Shown here piece by piece: positions 9,961 to 20,720 of a stretch of DNA of 64,000 nt. The DNA lies in contig NC_090967.1 of assembly GCF_040807025.1 (NCBI RefSeq), positions 4,958,001 through 5,022,000 of the forward strand. Direction: 5' to 3'. How positions within the stretch are numbered: position 1 is the stretch's first letter; every line of letters starts with the position of its first letter. The position numbers and the translations under genes were made by a program. The notes under the pieces are model-generated. The model made no database searches. It was given only the letters and a program-made list of their open reading frames with translations, and was not told where the DNA came from. Source of the stretch: Struthio camelus (lineage: Eukaryota > Chordata > Aves > Struthioniformes > Struthionidae).

Positions 9961-12900
9961 GATTTGCTACTGCACAGTCATTTATAGCCCTGCAAAGCGT
10001 GCGAAGCGTTGGCATGAAACGGAGAGGTGGCCAGGAAATTTCTGACAGAATATTTTTCTTTTCTTTTTTTTTTTTTTTGAGCGTGCAACATTTTGTAAAA
10101 ACATGTTGCCCGTGGCAAAAATGGGTTTTGAAATGGAAATAACAACAACAACGACAAACCCGTTAGAAGACGAGGGGAACTCATCCCCTTTCTTCCTGGA
10201 GGGGATTTGGCTTTCTGGTTGGAAGTGGCTTTCCGTTCAAAGTCTCCCAAGTTTCTGGTATATCCGCAGCCCGAAACGTCAGCCTGGGGCTGAAGCACAC
10301 ATTTGCCTTCGCCTCGCGGTTCCCAGGCCCTGTGACATTTCCGCTAGTGCCAGTTTTATATGTTCCAAAATCGGGAGGTTTTCCCCCTTCTCCCCGCCCA
10401 GAACCTGCCACGCGGCTGCGAGCGCGATCCCTTCCAGCCGCGCTGTTCGTTTGCTCTCTGGAGTTTTGTTGAAGCTCTGCGAGTCGCGTTTTGCAAGCTT
10501 GCTTCCCCCCGCCCGGCGCGAGCCCTAACCAACGGGGCAGTTTTCAGGATCCTGCGCAGACGACGCCACCAAAATCCCGCCGGGTTTTTTTTTTTTTTTC
10601 TGGCTTTACCGGTTGACGCGGGAGCCCGTAGGACGTCTCGTAGGCGCTGCGCTGCGTTGCCCGGCCCCGGTGCAGCAGGGACACGGGGACGGCGCGGCGT
10701 AGCCTGGGCACGCGGCGTGTGCCGCGTTACCACCGCGCTGTCGCAGGTCGCCGTGGTCTGGCCAACGCGCGCCTTTTGTGGGTGCTCCGAAGCGAAGTGG
10801 AGACTTCCTGAAGGCAGGAGCTTCATGGAAGCTGGGAAACCAGCTCCCGGGAGCCTCCTCCACCAACGTCGCTTGCTTCCTACTCTGGGAAGGTTTCTCT
10901 GCCGTCTTCCTCGGTTGCTCCAAAATCCTGATCGAGAACATGGGCACCAATATGCAAAGGCACCTCCTAAGAAAATCATCGTTTTGAAGGTTTGGGCTTG
11001 ATTTGCCCCAAAACTTTGGCTTGGGGTTGGCGCCAAATCCGACTCTGCTGCCAACTTCTCCTCCAACGCGCCGTCGTTTCTGTGGAGCATCAATCCGTCG
11101 GAGAGCCGTCGCAGACAGCGAGGCTCTTCCAGCAGCGAGGAGGCCGGCCCGGGCGAGCCGGGAGCCGGCGGGGACGGCGGAGTGAAATCCCGGCGTGGGA
11201 ATTGTTGGCGCTCGGCGGTGCCGACGCTCGAGTCCTCCGCATCAACGGTTTCCCCGCATCGGAAAACACAGAAAGCGGCTAAAGCGGGATGAAATATAAC
11301 GGTAACGCGGGCCGAGATGGAGCGGTGCCACGTGGAAGCCTGGGGACGCTTTCCCCGCTCTCCGCTCCTCCGACGTTTTTCCGCTGTGTCATTGGTACTT
11401 TGCTTGATCGAGAACATTATGGGCTCGGTCCTGTCTTGGCGGAGAAGAATTATGGGCTGGATTCCGCCACCGATTGCACCAAAGTCATTGGCGTCGCAGG
11501 AAGGGAAAGGACAGAGAGATTTGGCTTGCGGTCACCGTTTCGGACCTGCAGAGCACAAGCTGTAAAAATGTCGATGAAGCTTCGTAGCTTCCAAGGCGAG
11601 CCATGGCTGCTTGCGCTGCAGCCCGGCCCGGTGGCAGCGCGGGGGGTCGCATCGGGGCCCCCTCCGGCTGCGTTTCCACGCGGGACGCTTGCATCTGCAG
11701 CGGCTGCAGCGCGTCCCCTCCCGCTGCTCCGCGGCGGCTAAACGGAGGCGGTTTTTGGCGGGCGAGAGGAGCTCGGGTGACAAATACGGCAGGGGCTGAA
11801 TAAGGAAGGGCTGCGTGGGAGGCTGTGAACAAGCGCTCTACGGGTGTAACCCACACCGCATGCGAGGTCTGGACTCACACCCGCATCAGCGTTTGGCTTT
11901 ACCAGCCCTGAGACAGCACAGCCCCTGTTGGACCTTCTCCAGGAGGGTCAGCCCATGCTCTGCCTCTTCTCTCTCTTCTCCTTCCTGAGCCAACCAGGGT
12001 CTTATTAACCCTTCGGGGCTAAGCACCGAGCAAAGCAGCCTGTGCTCTTCCCAGACTGTTGGACGCGGCCGCGCTGGCCGCCCGCCCCAGGCCCCGGAGC
12101 CGTTGCCCAGACCTAAGTGTCTCTTGAAGGCCAAGCAAGGTCACCTTGCTTGGGATGCACGCGGCAAAAGCTGCATCTCCACGGACCTTCGCTCTCCATC
12201 CATCAGTTATTCCCTGTCTTGTTCTTTCATCTCCAGCTTCCAGCATTGGCTTTTTTATCCCGCACCTCTTGCTTCCCTCGGGTATGATCCAGTGCCACGG
12301 CCAGCTCAGCCCCGCTCCGTGCCGGCCACCTCCGTCCCAGCTCCCCGGCGCTCCCCAGGAGCCTCCTGCGTCACTGCGATGGTGTTGCTGATGATGATCA
12401 TGATGATGATGATTTTAATCCCTCCTCCCTGGCCAGAGCAGGCAGCAGAGGCTTTTTGCCTGAGTGAAATGAGGGCAGAACCAGCTGGAGAAGCGCGATT
12501 AGTCATTCGCGTTTCACCTGCTTCTGGAGCCGCTGCGGCGGAAGAGAAAAACATATTCATTTATTTATTTCCTTCCTTCCTCCCTTCCTTCCTTTTTCCG
12601 GTTGTCCTCTCCCAAGGGGAAGTGAGAGGTGGTTAATAAACTCCAGGCGACCTGACTTCGTGCCGGCTACGCAACCCGCCCCGGCAGCAACGCGACTACC
12701 TCCCACGCTCCCGCCGTTGGGGCGACGGGAACAGTTCCCGCCCGAGCAGCGTGGCGGACTTCAGCCTGGGCCCTGGGCAGCGACCTGTTGATAGCCTCCA
12801 AGGACCCACGGGTGCTCGGCCCGCCCAACGCCCCCGCCGGGCTCGGGCGCAGCCCCGGCTCGCCCCGACGCCGGCCCCCGCTCATCGGCCTCATCGCGCG

Positions 12901-13830
12901 ACGAGGGTTTCGGCGCGGGCCTGGCTGTAAATCTCGCGCGTTCGAAGCCCCTTTGCGGCTTCGCGTTGCCACCTGGCTGCTTTCCAAGAGACTTGGCGGA
13001 TTTTCCCAGGGATGTGCCAGAAGCTGCCGGAGCGGCTTCCAACGTGCTTCGGCCGTTCGTCCGGGCTGCCCGAGCGCAATTATTAACGACATTGCCCCAG
13101 CTCTGCTAATTACCGCGGGGGCTCTCGCGTTAAACGAGGTTCCCGTCCCCGTCCAGCCGGGCGTTGCACAGCCGGGGGCTGTTTTAAGAGACGCCGGGGC
13201 ACCTGGAAGGGTTTTTTGTGGCGTTTTCCTGGGCTGGCATCACCCCTTTGTGGGGCCGCGGCCACATCGCTCGTGCCGGCGCCGGCCGCAAACCTTCGGA
13301 GCGTCAAATCCGAAGGCGCTACGAAGCCGGGAGGAAATTCCCGCGCTCGCCCGCGGCGCCGGCAGCACCGCTCTCCGGTTGGCGGCTCCGCCGGGGTAAA
13401 GCGCCGGGTGCTGCTTCCCGGGGACGCTTCCCGCCTCTGAAGCCCGGCGCTTGCTTTAATGTCCCCGCGGGAATCTGAGGCCTGGAAAACGGCGGTGGGG
13501 GGAGAGGGAGCGGCCGCCCTCTCCGTGCAGCTGCAGAGAGTCGGGAGCGATCGGGGCCGGGTTTTGGGGGGGGGGCTGCAGGTGACTCCCGCAAAGTAAT
13601 GGCAGTTCCTCCAGGGGAAAAGTGAGCTAAGAAGGAAATTAGATCTGGAAGGTGGTTTGGTTTTTTGTTTTTATTTTTTGCAATAACCTACTTCCCTGGT
13701 GGCAAGTCAGAACAAACGTTGCATTTTGAGCTCGCTTTCCTCCTAGCCCCAATCAGGACTTGGTTCTTCCCGGCCACCCATGGGGGCATTTGCTCCGGCA
13801 CAAAATCACAGCATCACGGAAGAGAACGTT
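9961..13830. other. CpG-rich DNA without a recognised gene
   Basis: The sequence is CpG-rich with many overlapping low-complexity frames on both strands. Simple sequence includes a T-rich run near 10,060-10,080, a T run near 10,587-10,600, GAT triplets near 12,390-12,410 and a TTCC tract near 12,565-12,600. A plus-frame segment near 12,780-12,900 has somewhat GC-biased third positions but no clear splice sites and was not called. Confidence 0.35.
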
Positions 13831-13838
13831 TTTTTCAG

Positions 13839-14003
13839 CTAGAAACGGCATCGGGGAGGCGGCACCGTACCGGGATTAGCGAAAACAGGCTGACGGTGGT
13901 GCCGAAAGGCAACGTCCAGGGCGCCCGGCCGCGGGACGCGCCGGGGCTGCAGCCGTCGGCCCGCGCCAAGCGGAGCGTCTCGCTGCTGCGCGAGGTGCTG
14001 TAG
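13839..14003 (+). CDS. Candidate terminal coding exon, unknown gene
   Basis: A strong acceptor-like TTTTTTTCAG ends at 13,838. The frame starting CTA runs 54 codons to a TAG at 14,001-14,003. In the last 40 codons G/C is about 77%, 52% and 95% at positions 1, 2 and 3, the pattern of a GC-rich vertebrate exon. An AATAAA lies at 14,039-14,044, only 36 bases past the stop. The peptide has a furin-type RAKR followed by a nine-residue C-terminus, SVSLLREVL. There is no ATG in the frame within the exon, so an upstream exon is required and was not found. The protein was not recognised. In DNA this GC-rich the bias could be chance. Confidence 0.3.
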   Translation, partial: LETASGRRHRTGISENRLTVVPKGNVQGARPRDAPGLQPSARAKRSVSLLREVL

Positions 14004-14038
14004 GCGAGCGAGTCGGGAAGCAGCCGAGGGGGAAAACA

Positions 14039-14044
14039 AATAAA
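14039..14044 (+). terminator. AATAAA poly(A) signal of the candidate exon
   Basis: This canonical hexamer lies 36 bases after the stop of the candidate exon, which would give an unusually short 3' UTR. It means little if the exon is not real, since the local sequence is A-rich. Confidence 0.25.
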
Positions 14045-14980
14045 ATTAAAGCCTCTGTTAAATTAAAGCATAAAATTACAGCGGAGCGGGGCGAGCGACG
14101 GCGAAAGGGGGCTGGAGGGAAGACGAGAAGGACGGGGCCGTGGGGCCGCGGGTCTGAAGCTACGAGGGCCGAGTGCACCGCAGTCCGTGCTCGGGATCTC
14201 GCAGCTCTTTGTCTGGGGAAGGCGCTGACCGCAATCGGCTATTTCTGTGCACAACAGAAATAGAACAGAATGAGCCGAGGCCGGTGGGAAATCCCGGCTC
14301 GGGGGCCGGGGCACCCGCGCCGGGCTGGGGTCGCGCGACGGCGCGGGACAGGAGACCCGGCTCCTTCGCTCGCTTTGGCTTCGGCCGTTTGAGTCCAGGC
14401 CGTTACCGAACTCCCTTATTCCTTTTTTTTTTAACGTTTGCTTCCGCACTGGCGGTAATTATTTCTCCAGCAGGGTGGAGGTTATTAGGGGAACCGCTCC
14501 CGTTGTTAGTTTAGATTAGTTTGGGATGGAGAAAGGCCGAGGCAAGTTGTTGCTTGGAAGCCGTTGAGAGACGTTTCGGTAGCTACGAAGGGCGGATGTT
14601 GGAGAAGACAGCAAACGTCCTGCAGCCTTCCCAGAGCTCCTTCCGCACTCGCTCACGCCGACCGGAAACGTCCCATCCGCGGCGCCGGGGTTGCCTCCGT
14701 TCCCGGCGAGCTTTTCCTGCCTTCTCCAGCTCTCCGCGGGAGAGCGGCTCCGGATTGACACCGCGGAGCAGCCCCCCGGCGCGGGAGTCGGAGCGTGTCG
14801 GCCGCCGCTGCCGTAAATGCCCTTTCCGTCGTGCTCCCGTCGTTAGGTGGGAGCATGCCGCTCCGGAGCGCCGCTGTAATGAAAGGCACTGAACTTGCGG
14901 CATCTCAATTAACGATAGCAAACGCTCAGGACCCGAGGAAAATACTTGGCTCAAATTATATTGCAATAATAATATGTACG
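14045..14980. other. CpG-rich DNA, no gene seen
   Basis: Undepleted CpG with overlapping arginine-rich frames on both strands. Nothing was recognised. Confidence 0.35.
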
Positions 14981-14984
14981 TCCG

Positions 14985-15290
14985 TTTACTCCTCCGGAGC
15001 GGAGCGGGCATGCGCCATGTATCTCAATTTTGCTCCTCTCTCATGTCATTAGCTTGATGCGTACATCTCTTTCCTGCCCGATGCACAGAGCCATTCCTAA
15101 CTCCCGGGCTCCTGAGCCGCCTCGCAGAACAAAATCGAACCCGAACGCTGCACAGCACTCCGCCTCCGTCTGATAAATAAATCCCAGCTCTTAATGAATT
15201 AGACCGAGTCATTATAATTAATAAAGAGATGTGAGCGCCTATTCGTTTGCCTGCTAACTCCGCTATTTGCAAAGCTGTCACTGCAGCGGC
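14985..15290. promoter_or_regulatory. AT-rich island, candidate CNE
   Basis: The block contains AATTATATTGCAATAATAAT near 14,955-14,975, ATTATAATTAATAAAG near 15,212 and ATTTGCAAAG near 15,264, all homeodomain- or octamer-like, in an otherwise CpG-rich setting. No coding signature is present. Confidence 0.35.
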
Positions 15291-15885
15291 TGAGATCTTC
15301 CCACCCAGAAACGGTCCCCCGGCAGCGTCCCGGGGAGCTATCGCTCTGCCCGCGGGGGCGACGGACAGGGCTGGCCCGTGCAGGGTGGCAGCGATGGGCT
15401 CGGGGCTCTCCCGGCTGCGGCGTTTGGGGTTGGTGTCCAGCCCTTCTCCCAACGCCGGTGAAAACCCTTGGTAGAAACCATGGGCATGGTGGGTGAGATG
15501 GCTGCAAGGAGGGAGTCGGGGTTTTCATCCCTGTCCCCCTGGGGCGGAAATGACCCCACAGAGCGGAAGGAGGTGGCGGACCAGGTCTTGGCTGGGGGTT
15601 GCGGGAGTAAAGGGAGGATGGTGGCACCGGGTGGCCTACGGAGGGGGACACCTGCGTGTCCCCGTCACCACCCCACCAACCCCCTACCAGGCCCGCGGCG
15701 GCGGAGAGGGCTGTCAGCGGGGGCACATCCAGCAAACAAGGTTATTCTTTATCAGCGGGGGTGGCAGGGGGCATCGGGACGCGCGCGGGACGCGGCGCCG
15801 CCTCCGAACGCCCCCGCGAATCCGGCCGGCGGAGCAGCTCCGGCGCCGCTGCCCGCCCGGCGCCCGCTCGCCCGGCCTGCAGGAG
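15291..15885. other. CpG-rich DNA, no gene seen
   Basis: GC-rich sequence with CpG kept. Several frames run through it but none has a domain or convincing exon boundaries. Confidence 0.3.
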
Positions 15886-15887
15886 TC

Positions 15888-16015
15888 TAATAAAACAAGT
15901 CCACACGTTACAAAATCAATTTCCTCTCTATTAATTTAGGTCTCTTAAGATTTATCGTCGTCTTTCATCAGCAGATCAAAAGCAATTGGCAAAGTCTCAA
16001 ATAACCTTTTAATTC
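15888..16015. promoter_or_regulatory. AT-rich island, candidate CNE
   Basis: A short AT-rich stretch contains TCTAATAAAAC, CTATTAATTTAGG and CAATTGG between strongly CpG-rich flanks. Composition and motif content suggest a regulatory element; there is no other evidence. Confidence 0.3.
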
Positions 16016-19000
16016 CGAGCCGGGAGCCAAGATCCGGCACCGCGGAGCGGCGTCCTCCGCGGCGGCGCTGCCGGGCGCCCCGGGGTGCGGGGACAAGGGT
16101 GCCGGGGAGCGCCGCATCCGGGGCCGCCCGCCCGCGTGGCGCCGGCTTTCTGCCGGAGCGGGACGGCGGCTCTTGGCGGGACGCGTTGCGCTTCTCCTTG
16201 CTCGGGCTGGAGCCCGCGCTTCGCTATCCGTGCTGCCACGCGCGTCCGCGCTTCGTTGAGATCGGCACGGTAATGACTTTCTGCTAACGATCCGGGAGGC
16301 CGGCACCGTCGCTGCTCTGGCGCTCAGCACCGGGGCTCGTGTCCCGCACGGGCCGAAACGGGGCCGCCGGCGTTTGCCGGGAGCCCCCAGGGAGAAGGGG
16401 CAGGACGGCGCCTGCTGCCGGAGGGACTCGGGGCTGTTTTTGCATTGCAAAAGTGTTTAATTTGTTCAACCTGAGCTTTTCGGCCCGACAGAGCTGGTTT
16501 CATCGTATTTCTTGAATTGCACGTTTTGTTTTGATGGACAAAACCAGGCCGGAATAACGGAAACTTCCTTTCTGGCGTTGGCAAAGCAAAACTCCCCTCT
16601 CCCCATGGCTTGCATCGAAAACAAATTAAAGCGCAAAGCTGCATAAAAGGCAGGAAACGTTACGAAATTGCCAAAATCTCGGCTATCGCTGAAACGCCCC
16701 GCGCTCGTGGCTCCGGCTCGCGGCGGGAACCGATTGCGGGAAACCTCCGAAACCTTCCCCAGCGGCTTCCCCTTCGCCGGAGGGACTCGTAACCTCGGCC
16801 CCCGCGCCGCTCCTGCAGGCTCGCGCGCTCTTGGCTTAGCTGCTCGGCAGCCGGCGGCCGAAGCAAATTCCCTGCTGGGGGGGGGGGAAAAAAAAATTGG
16901 AAGAAAATTGTGCTTCCTTACTTAAAACTAAACCCCGAGCGCCCGTGTCCTGCTGCACCAGCTCCCTTTGTGGCACCCCGGATCTCAGCCACGTTCTTTT
17001 CTACTTTTTATTTCTTTATTTTCCTTTCTCTCTCTCTCTATATGTATATCTATATCTCTGTCTATCTATATAGGCTGCAATTCGTCTCCCGCCCACCGTC
17101 CATCCCCCAACCTCGGCCCCGCCGCAACGTTCAAGCCGTATCTGCGTTTCCAAGTCAGGAAAAGCAGCGAAAACCTTGGGGAGCGAAAGGAGAGAAAAGC
17201 GCGGAGGAGCCGAGGGGCCGCTGGCGGAGAGGGAGGCGGCGCGCGTCCCCGCTGCCTCCCCGCAGCCGTTCGCGCCAGGGGCACGCCGCAGATTACGGCT
17301 CGGAAACTTCCACAGCTGCGCCAAAGCCTGCCACAATGAGCACGAATGAAGATAAAATCGAGGGGGAAAAGGGGCGCCTGGGTGGCATTAAAAGCATAAT
17401 TTGTAGAGGGTGAGGGGGGAGGCAAGGCTGGGCTCAATCTGGTGCAGTAATGAGCTGTAGAGCCGGGTGTCCTTGGTGGTGCATTGACCCTGCTGGGGTG
17501 TCTTCCTTGGAAATGGCAAGGACAGGGGTGTGTAAGTAAGGATATTTGTATATATGTATTTTTTATATTTTATATATGTATATTTTTACATATATGTGTG
17601 TGCCAGATTGAGATGAGATGCTGAATGCAAAGTGCTGCCCAGAGCTGTAGGCTTCAAGGAGCCTGCGAGCAGGGAGGCTGCATGGAAGTAAATGACTGCG
17701 CAGCTTTGAACGGACAAGAAGAGCCCCTTTAAATCCCAAGCCAAGGTTAATGATATCCTGACAGTGCCGAAGGATTCGCGGCTTCTCCTTCTCGCCGCTC
17801 CGGAGCAGGGAATTGCGCTTGACTGACAGCCCCGAGCGCAGGGGCTCGCAGCGACGGAGCTGGGTTTGGGCGTAAAGCGTGCCAGGGACAGCGGCGGTAT
17901 TTCGGCTGACAAACCCAAAGGTTGTGCATGGATGACAGATGTATATTTGTATACTCTTATGATCGGGGGGAAGCAGTTGTGCTGCCTGGGCAGGTTAAAT
18001 GGCCATCACGTGCGAGGCAGGTGCCTCTTCCTCCGCCGGGTAGGGCGCTCGGCAAGGGTCACGGTCCAGCTCTGCTTCGGATAAGCACAAAGGTAATAAT
18101 GGAAAAATTGAGGTGTTTTTTCCCCTCCTCTCTGTACAGCCAAGCTGCTTTGCCGATGGCCTTCTCTCTCCCCGCTCGCTGACGGAGATCTGACCGCGTG
18201 CGTAGGACCCGGCCCCCTCGGCCGGCCGGCGCCTGCGAGCTCCCGGGGACAGGGAAAGTCTCGTCTCTGCCGGCACTGCAGTAGTTGACGTTTTTCCAAT
18301 CGCAAGGTGCTGTTTTGCAGAAATTGGTGTTTTTCTCTAGGGGCAGAAGCGGAGCCGTTTCCCCCAGGCAACAGGGACAATTAGGCGAGATTGCTTGACC
18401 CCCGGGCGCTGCGAGCGCTCCTCCGCGCCGCGCGGGGCTGATTGCCTGTCCGGCTCCGTGAGCTGCAGCCGCAGCCTCCCCGTGCACGCGGGGCACGGCG
18501 ACTTCCCAACGGACCTCCCAACTTCCCCTTCCTCGCCCCCGCGCTCCTCCTGCCGCTTCAGCAGCCGCCAGAGCCCAGGAACGGGAGCAAAAGACTTCAG
18601 GATTTTGCAAAAACGGGCTGAAGTGCCCTCTGGCTGCCTCGGTGGAAGGTCTGGCTGCGCCCGGTCCTTTGCTAAACAGCAGCAAAATGGGTGTACGGTG
18701 GTGTCTGCCAGGGCTTCGTGGCTTTGGGGGCCACCAGGTCACTGGTGACCATCTATCTGGGGTGTTTAGTGGCCTCAGCTCCTGCCTGTTGCGAGGACTT
18801 TGCTGTCGGGGGGGGGTTAGATGTTTCCAGCTCCCTCCTGCGTGGTCCTTCCCAGGGCGCGGGGGCCGGACCCCCGCCGACATCCTGGTCCCGTGATGGA
18901 GAGCGGCTGGGAATTTCCATCGGAAGGTGACTCAGCCGCGCTGTCACCGCTGTCCTCGTCCCGCTGCCAAGCAGACGGCCGCTTTCCAGGCTTCCTTCCT

Positions 19001-20450
19001 GATCCCCCCTGCTCGGGAGCGGCGCGGCCGCGGCCCCACCTGCCTGCGCGAGCGCCGGGACGCGGGGCGCCGAGCAAAGGTTCAGCTCGAGAAACGGGTT
19101 TGCAAGAGAAACCACCTGCTCGCCCAGCTTCCCTGCGGTGTGCAACGGGCCGGGTTCCTCCTGCTGTTTCTGCTGCTCGCCCCGAGGCCCGCGGCACTGC
19201 AAATTTTAGGGCATATTGTAGTGCATCCATCAATTACTGTCGTTTGGCCTCAAATCACAGCAGCAGCTTGAGCTTTGCAATCTGTAACGTGCCGTGGCCT
19301 GGAATAACTCACGTTAAACGCTTATTTGTGGTGGGGCGGGAACCGGCGCTTCCCTTGCTTCGGTGCCGGCACCTGCAGGACTCGGGCTCCCAACCCACTG
19401 AGGGCTCGGCCGGCTCCTGCGGGAGCTGGCAAGGGAGGAGGCTGGAGCAGGGGCAAAGGGGCTTGAACGTTTTCCGCCCAGGCGCTGCTCCGCGCGCGGC
19501 CGATCTGGCCCCCGAGAAGCGGGACCCCCGCGGGAACATCGCCGCTGCGGCCGCGCGCGGGAAGCGGCAGCTCGGGAGCAGCTGCTGTTCGAACGGCAGC
19601 TCTGCCGCGGACCGATGTAGATCCGCTCTTAGCTTTGCGGGTACGTGCGTGCATTTACTATCGCAAAACAGATGCTTTAAGAAGTCGAGTCTGAATTTGG
19701 AGGGAAACAAAACAGGGATTTTGAGCAAACACCTCATCTGTGCTTTACCTTCCTGGGGAACGAGCTGTCACCTAAGTTTTCCTCCTCCTCTTTAGAAATA
19801 AAAGCAAATAGGCAGCAAAGGCGACTGGAGTTAGCGCGTGATTTAGTGACGTGCTGCAGATGGGGGCAGAGCTCTGCAGGCGAAGGCGAAAGAGGGACGT
19901 TGAAGTGCAGAAATCCTATCCCCCTTCTGCATTTAAGAACCGTCCGGCTGAGAGTCCTCGAGCGACCTGGGCCCGAAGGGACAGGGGAAAGGGAGCAAAT
20001 CCTGAAAAAGAGTTCGCTGGAAAATGTTCACGCCGGGATGCACAAGGGAGCAACAGGCTGAATTTTCAGCCTTGTCAACTTTCCAGAAACAAAAGTCTGC
20101 AAAAGACTGTTTTAACAGGGCATAAGAAGGGATTTGCAGTGTGAAAAGAGGAAGCGATGGGGCTGGAGGGAGAGCGGCTCTGCGGGCGCCGGGCGTTCTG
20201 CTTTGCGGCGGAGCAGGGGCAGGTTCCCGCTCACCCAAGCGCGTCCCGTCGCGCCGTCGGAGCCCAACGGCGCAAAAGGAGCTCGGAGAGCCCGAAGCGA
20301 GGGGCGAGGGCATGCCTCCGCGTGGTGGTTTTCTCCTAAAACGATCCTCCCGGCCGGTTAAAAACACCCTCTCAAAGCTGTACCAGCTGCCTTCTGCTTT
20401 TTGTAGGGGCTGGGGGAAAAAATAATAATAATAATAATAAAAAAAAAGCA
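16016..20450. other. CpG-rich DNA with simple repeats, no gene seen
   Basis: Long CpG-undepleted sequence. Simple repeats include a TC/TA-rich tract at 17,025-17,075, a TA-rich tract at 17,540-17,600 (TATATATG-type) and an AAT triplet run near 20,422-20,450. Frames up to 324 codons cross it (for example 18,821-19,795 plus) but lack domains and overlap equally long antisense frames, as expected from GC-rich DNA. Confidence 0.35.
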
Positions 20451-20469
20451 CAGAAGCAGGGGAAGAAGA

Positions 20470-20720
20470 ATTCAATATTTCTATTTGTTCTTATCCAAAT
20501 AAATTGAGATGTATTTGTGGAAGTGTCAGAGAAGCCCGCAGGAATGAAACTATAAAATAACACAGCTGCTTCATGAGTCTATGACAGACAGCATAGATTA
20601 ATGTACCGGCGTTTTTATGGTCTGTTAACAACTGATATGGGTTTTAAATATATTATCTCTCATTGTATTGTCTGTCATTTTAAAAACTGCTCATGTCTAT
20701 TGTGTTTGCTTTTAAGAGGT
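20470..20720. promoter_or_regulatory. AT-rich island, candidate CNE
   Basis: An AT-rich block in CpG-rich surroundings contains ATCCAAATAAATTG, TATGACAGACAGC (TGACAG, a MEIS/TGIF-type word), GTTAACAAC and TGTCTGTCATTTTA. No coding signature. It is a reasonable enhancer candidate by composition only. Confidence 0.4.

Noticed and set aside
10929-11425. Repeated GATCGAGAACAT words at about 10,930 and 11,406
   Set aside because: Only about 13 bases match and flanks do not align; not a duplication that can be supported.
12935-12950. GTTCGAAGCC string resembling a tRNA B box
   Set aside because: No matching A box, acceptor stem or cloverleaf was found around it.
12788-13399. 203-codon plus frame with some GC-rich third positions near 12,780-12,900
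   Set aside because: Bias fades after about 40 codons, no acceptor or donor brackets it, and the peptide was not recognised.
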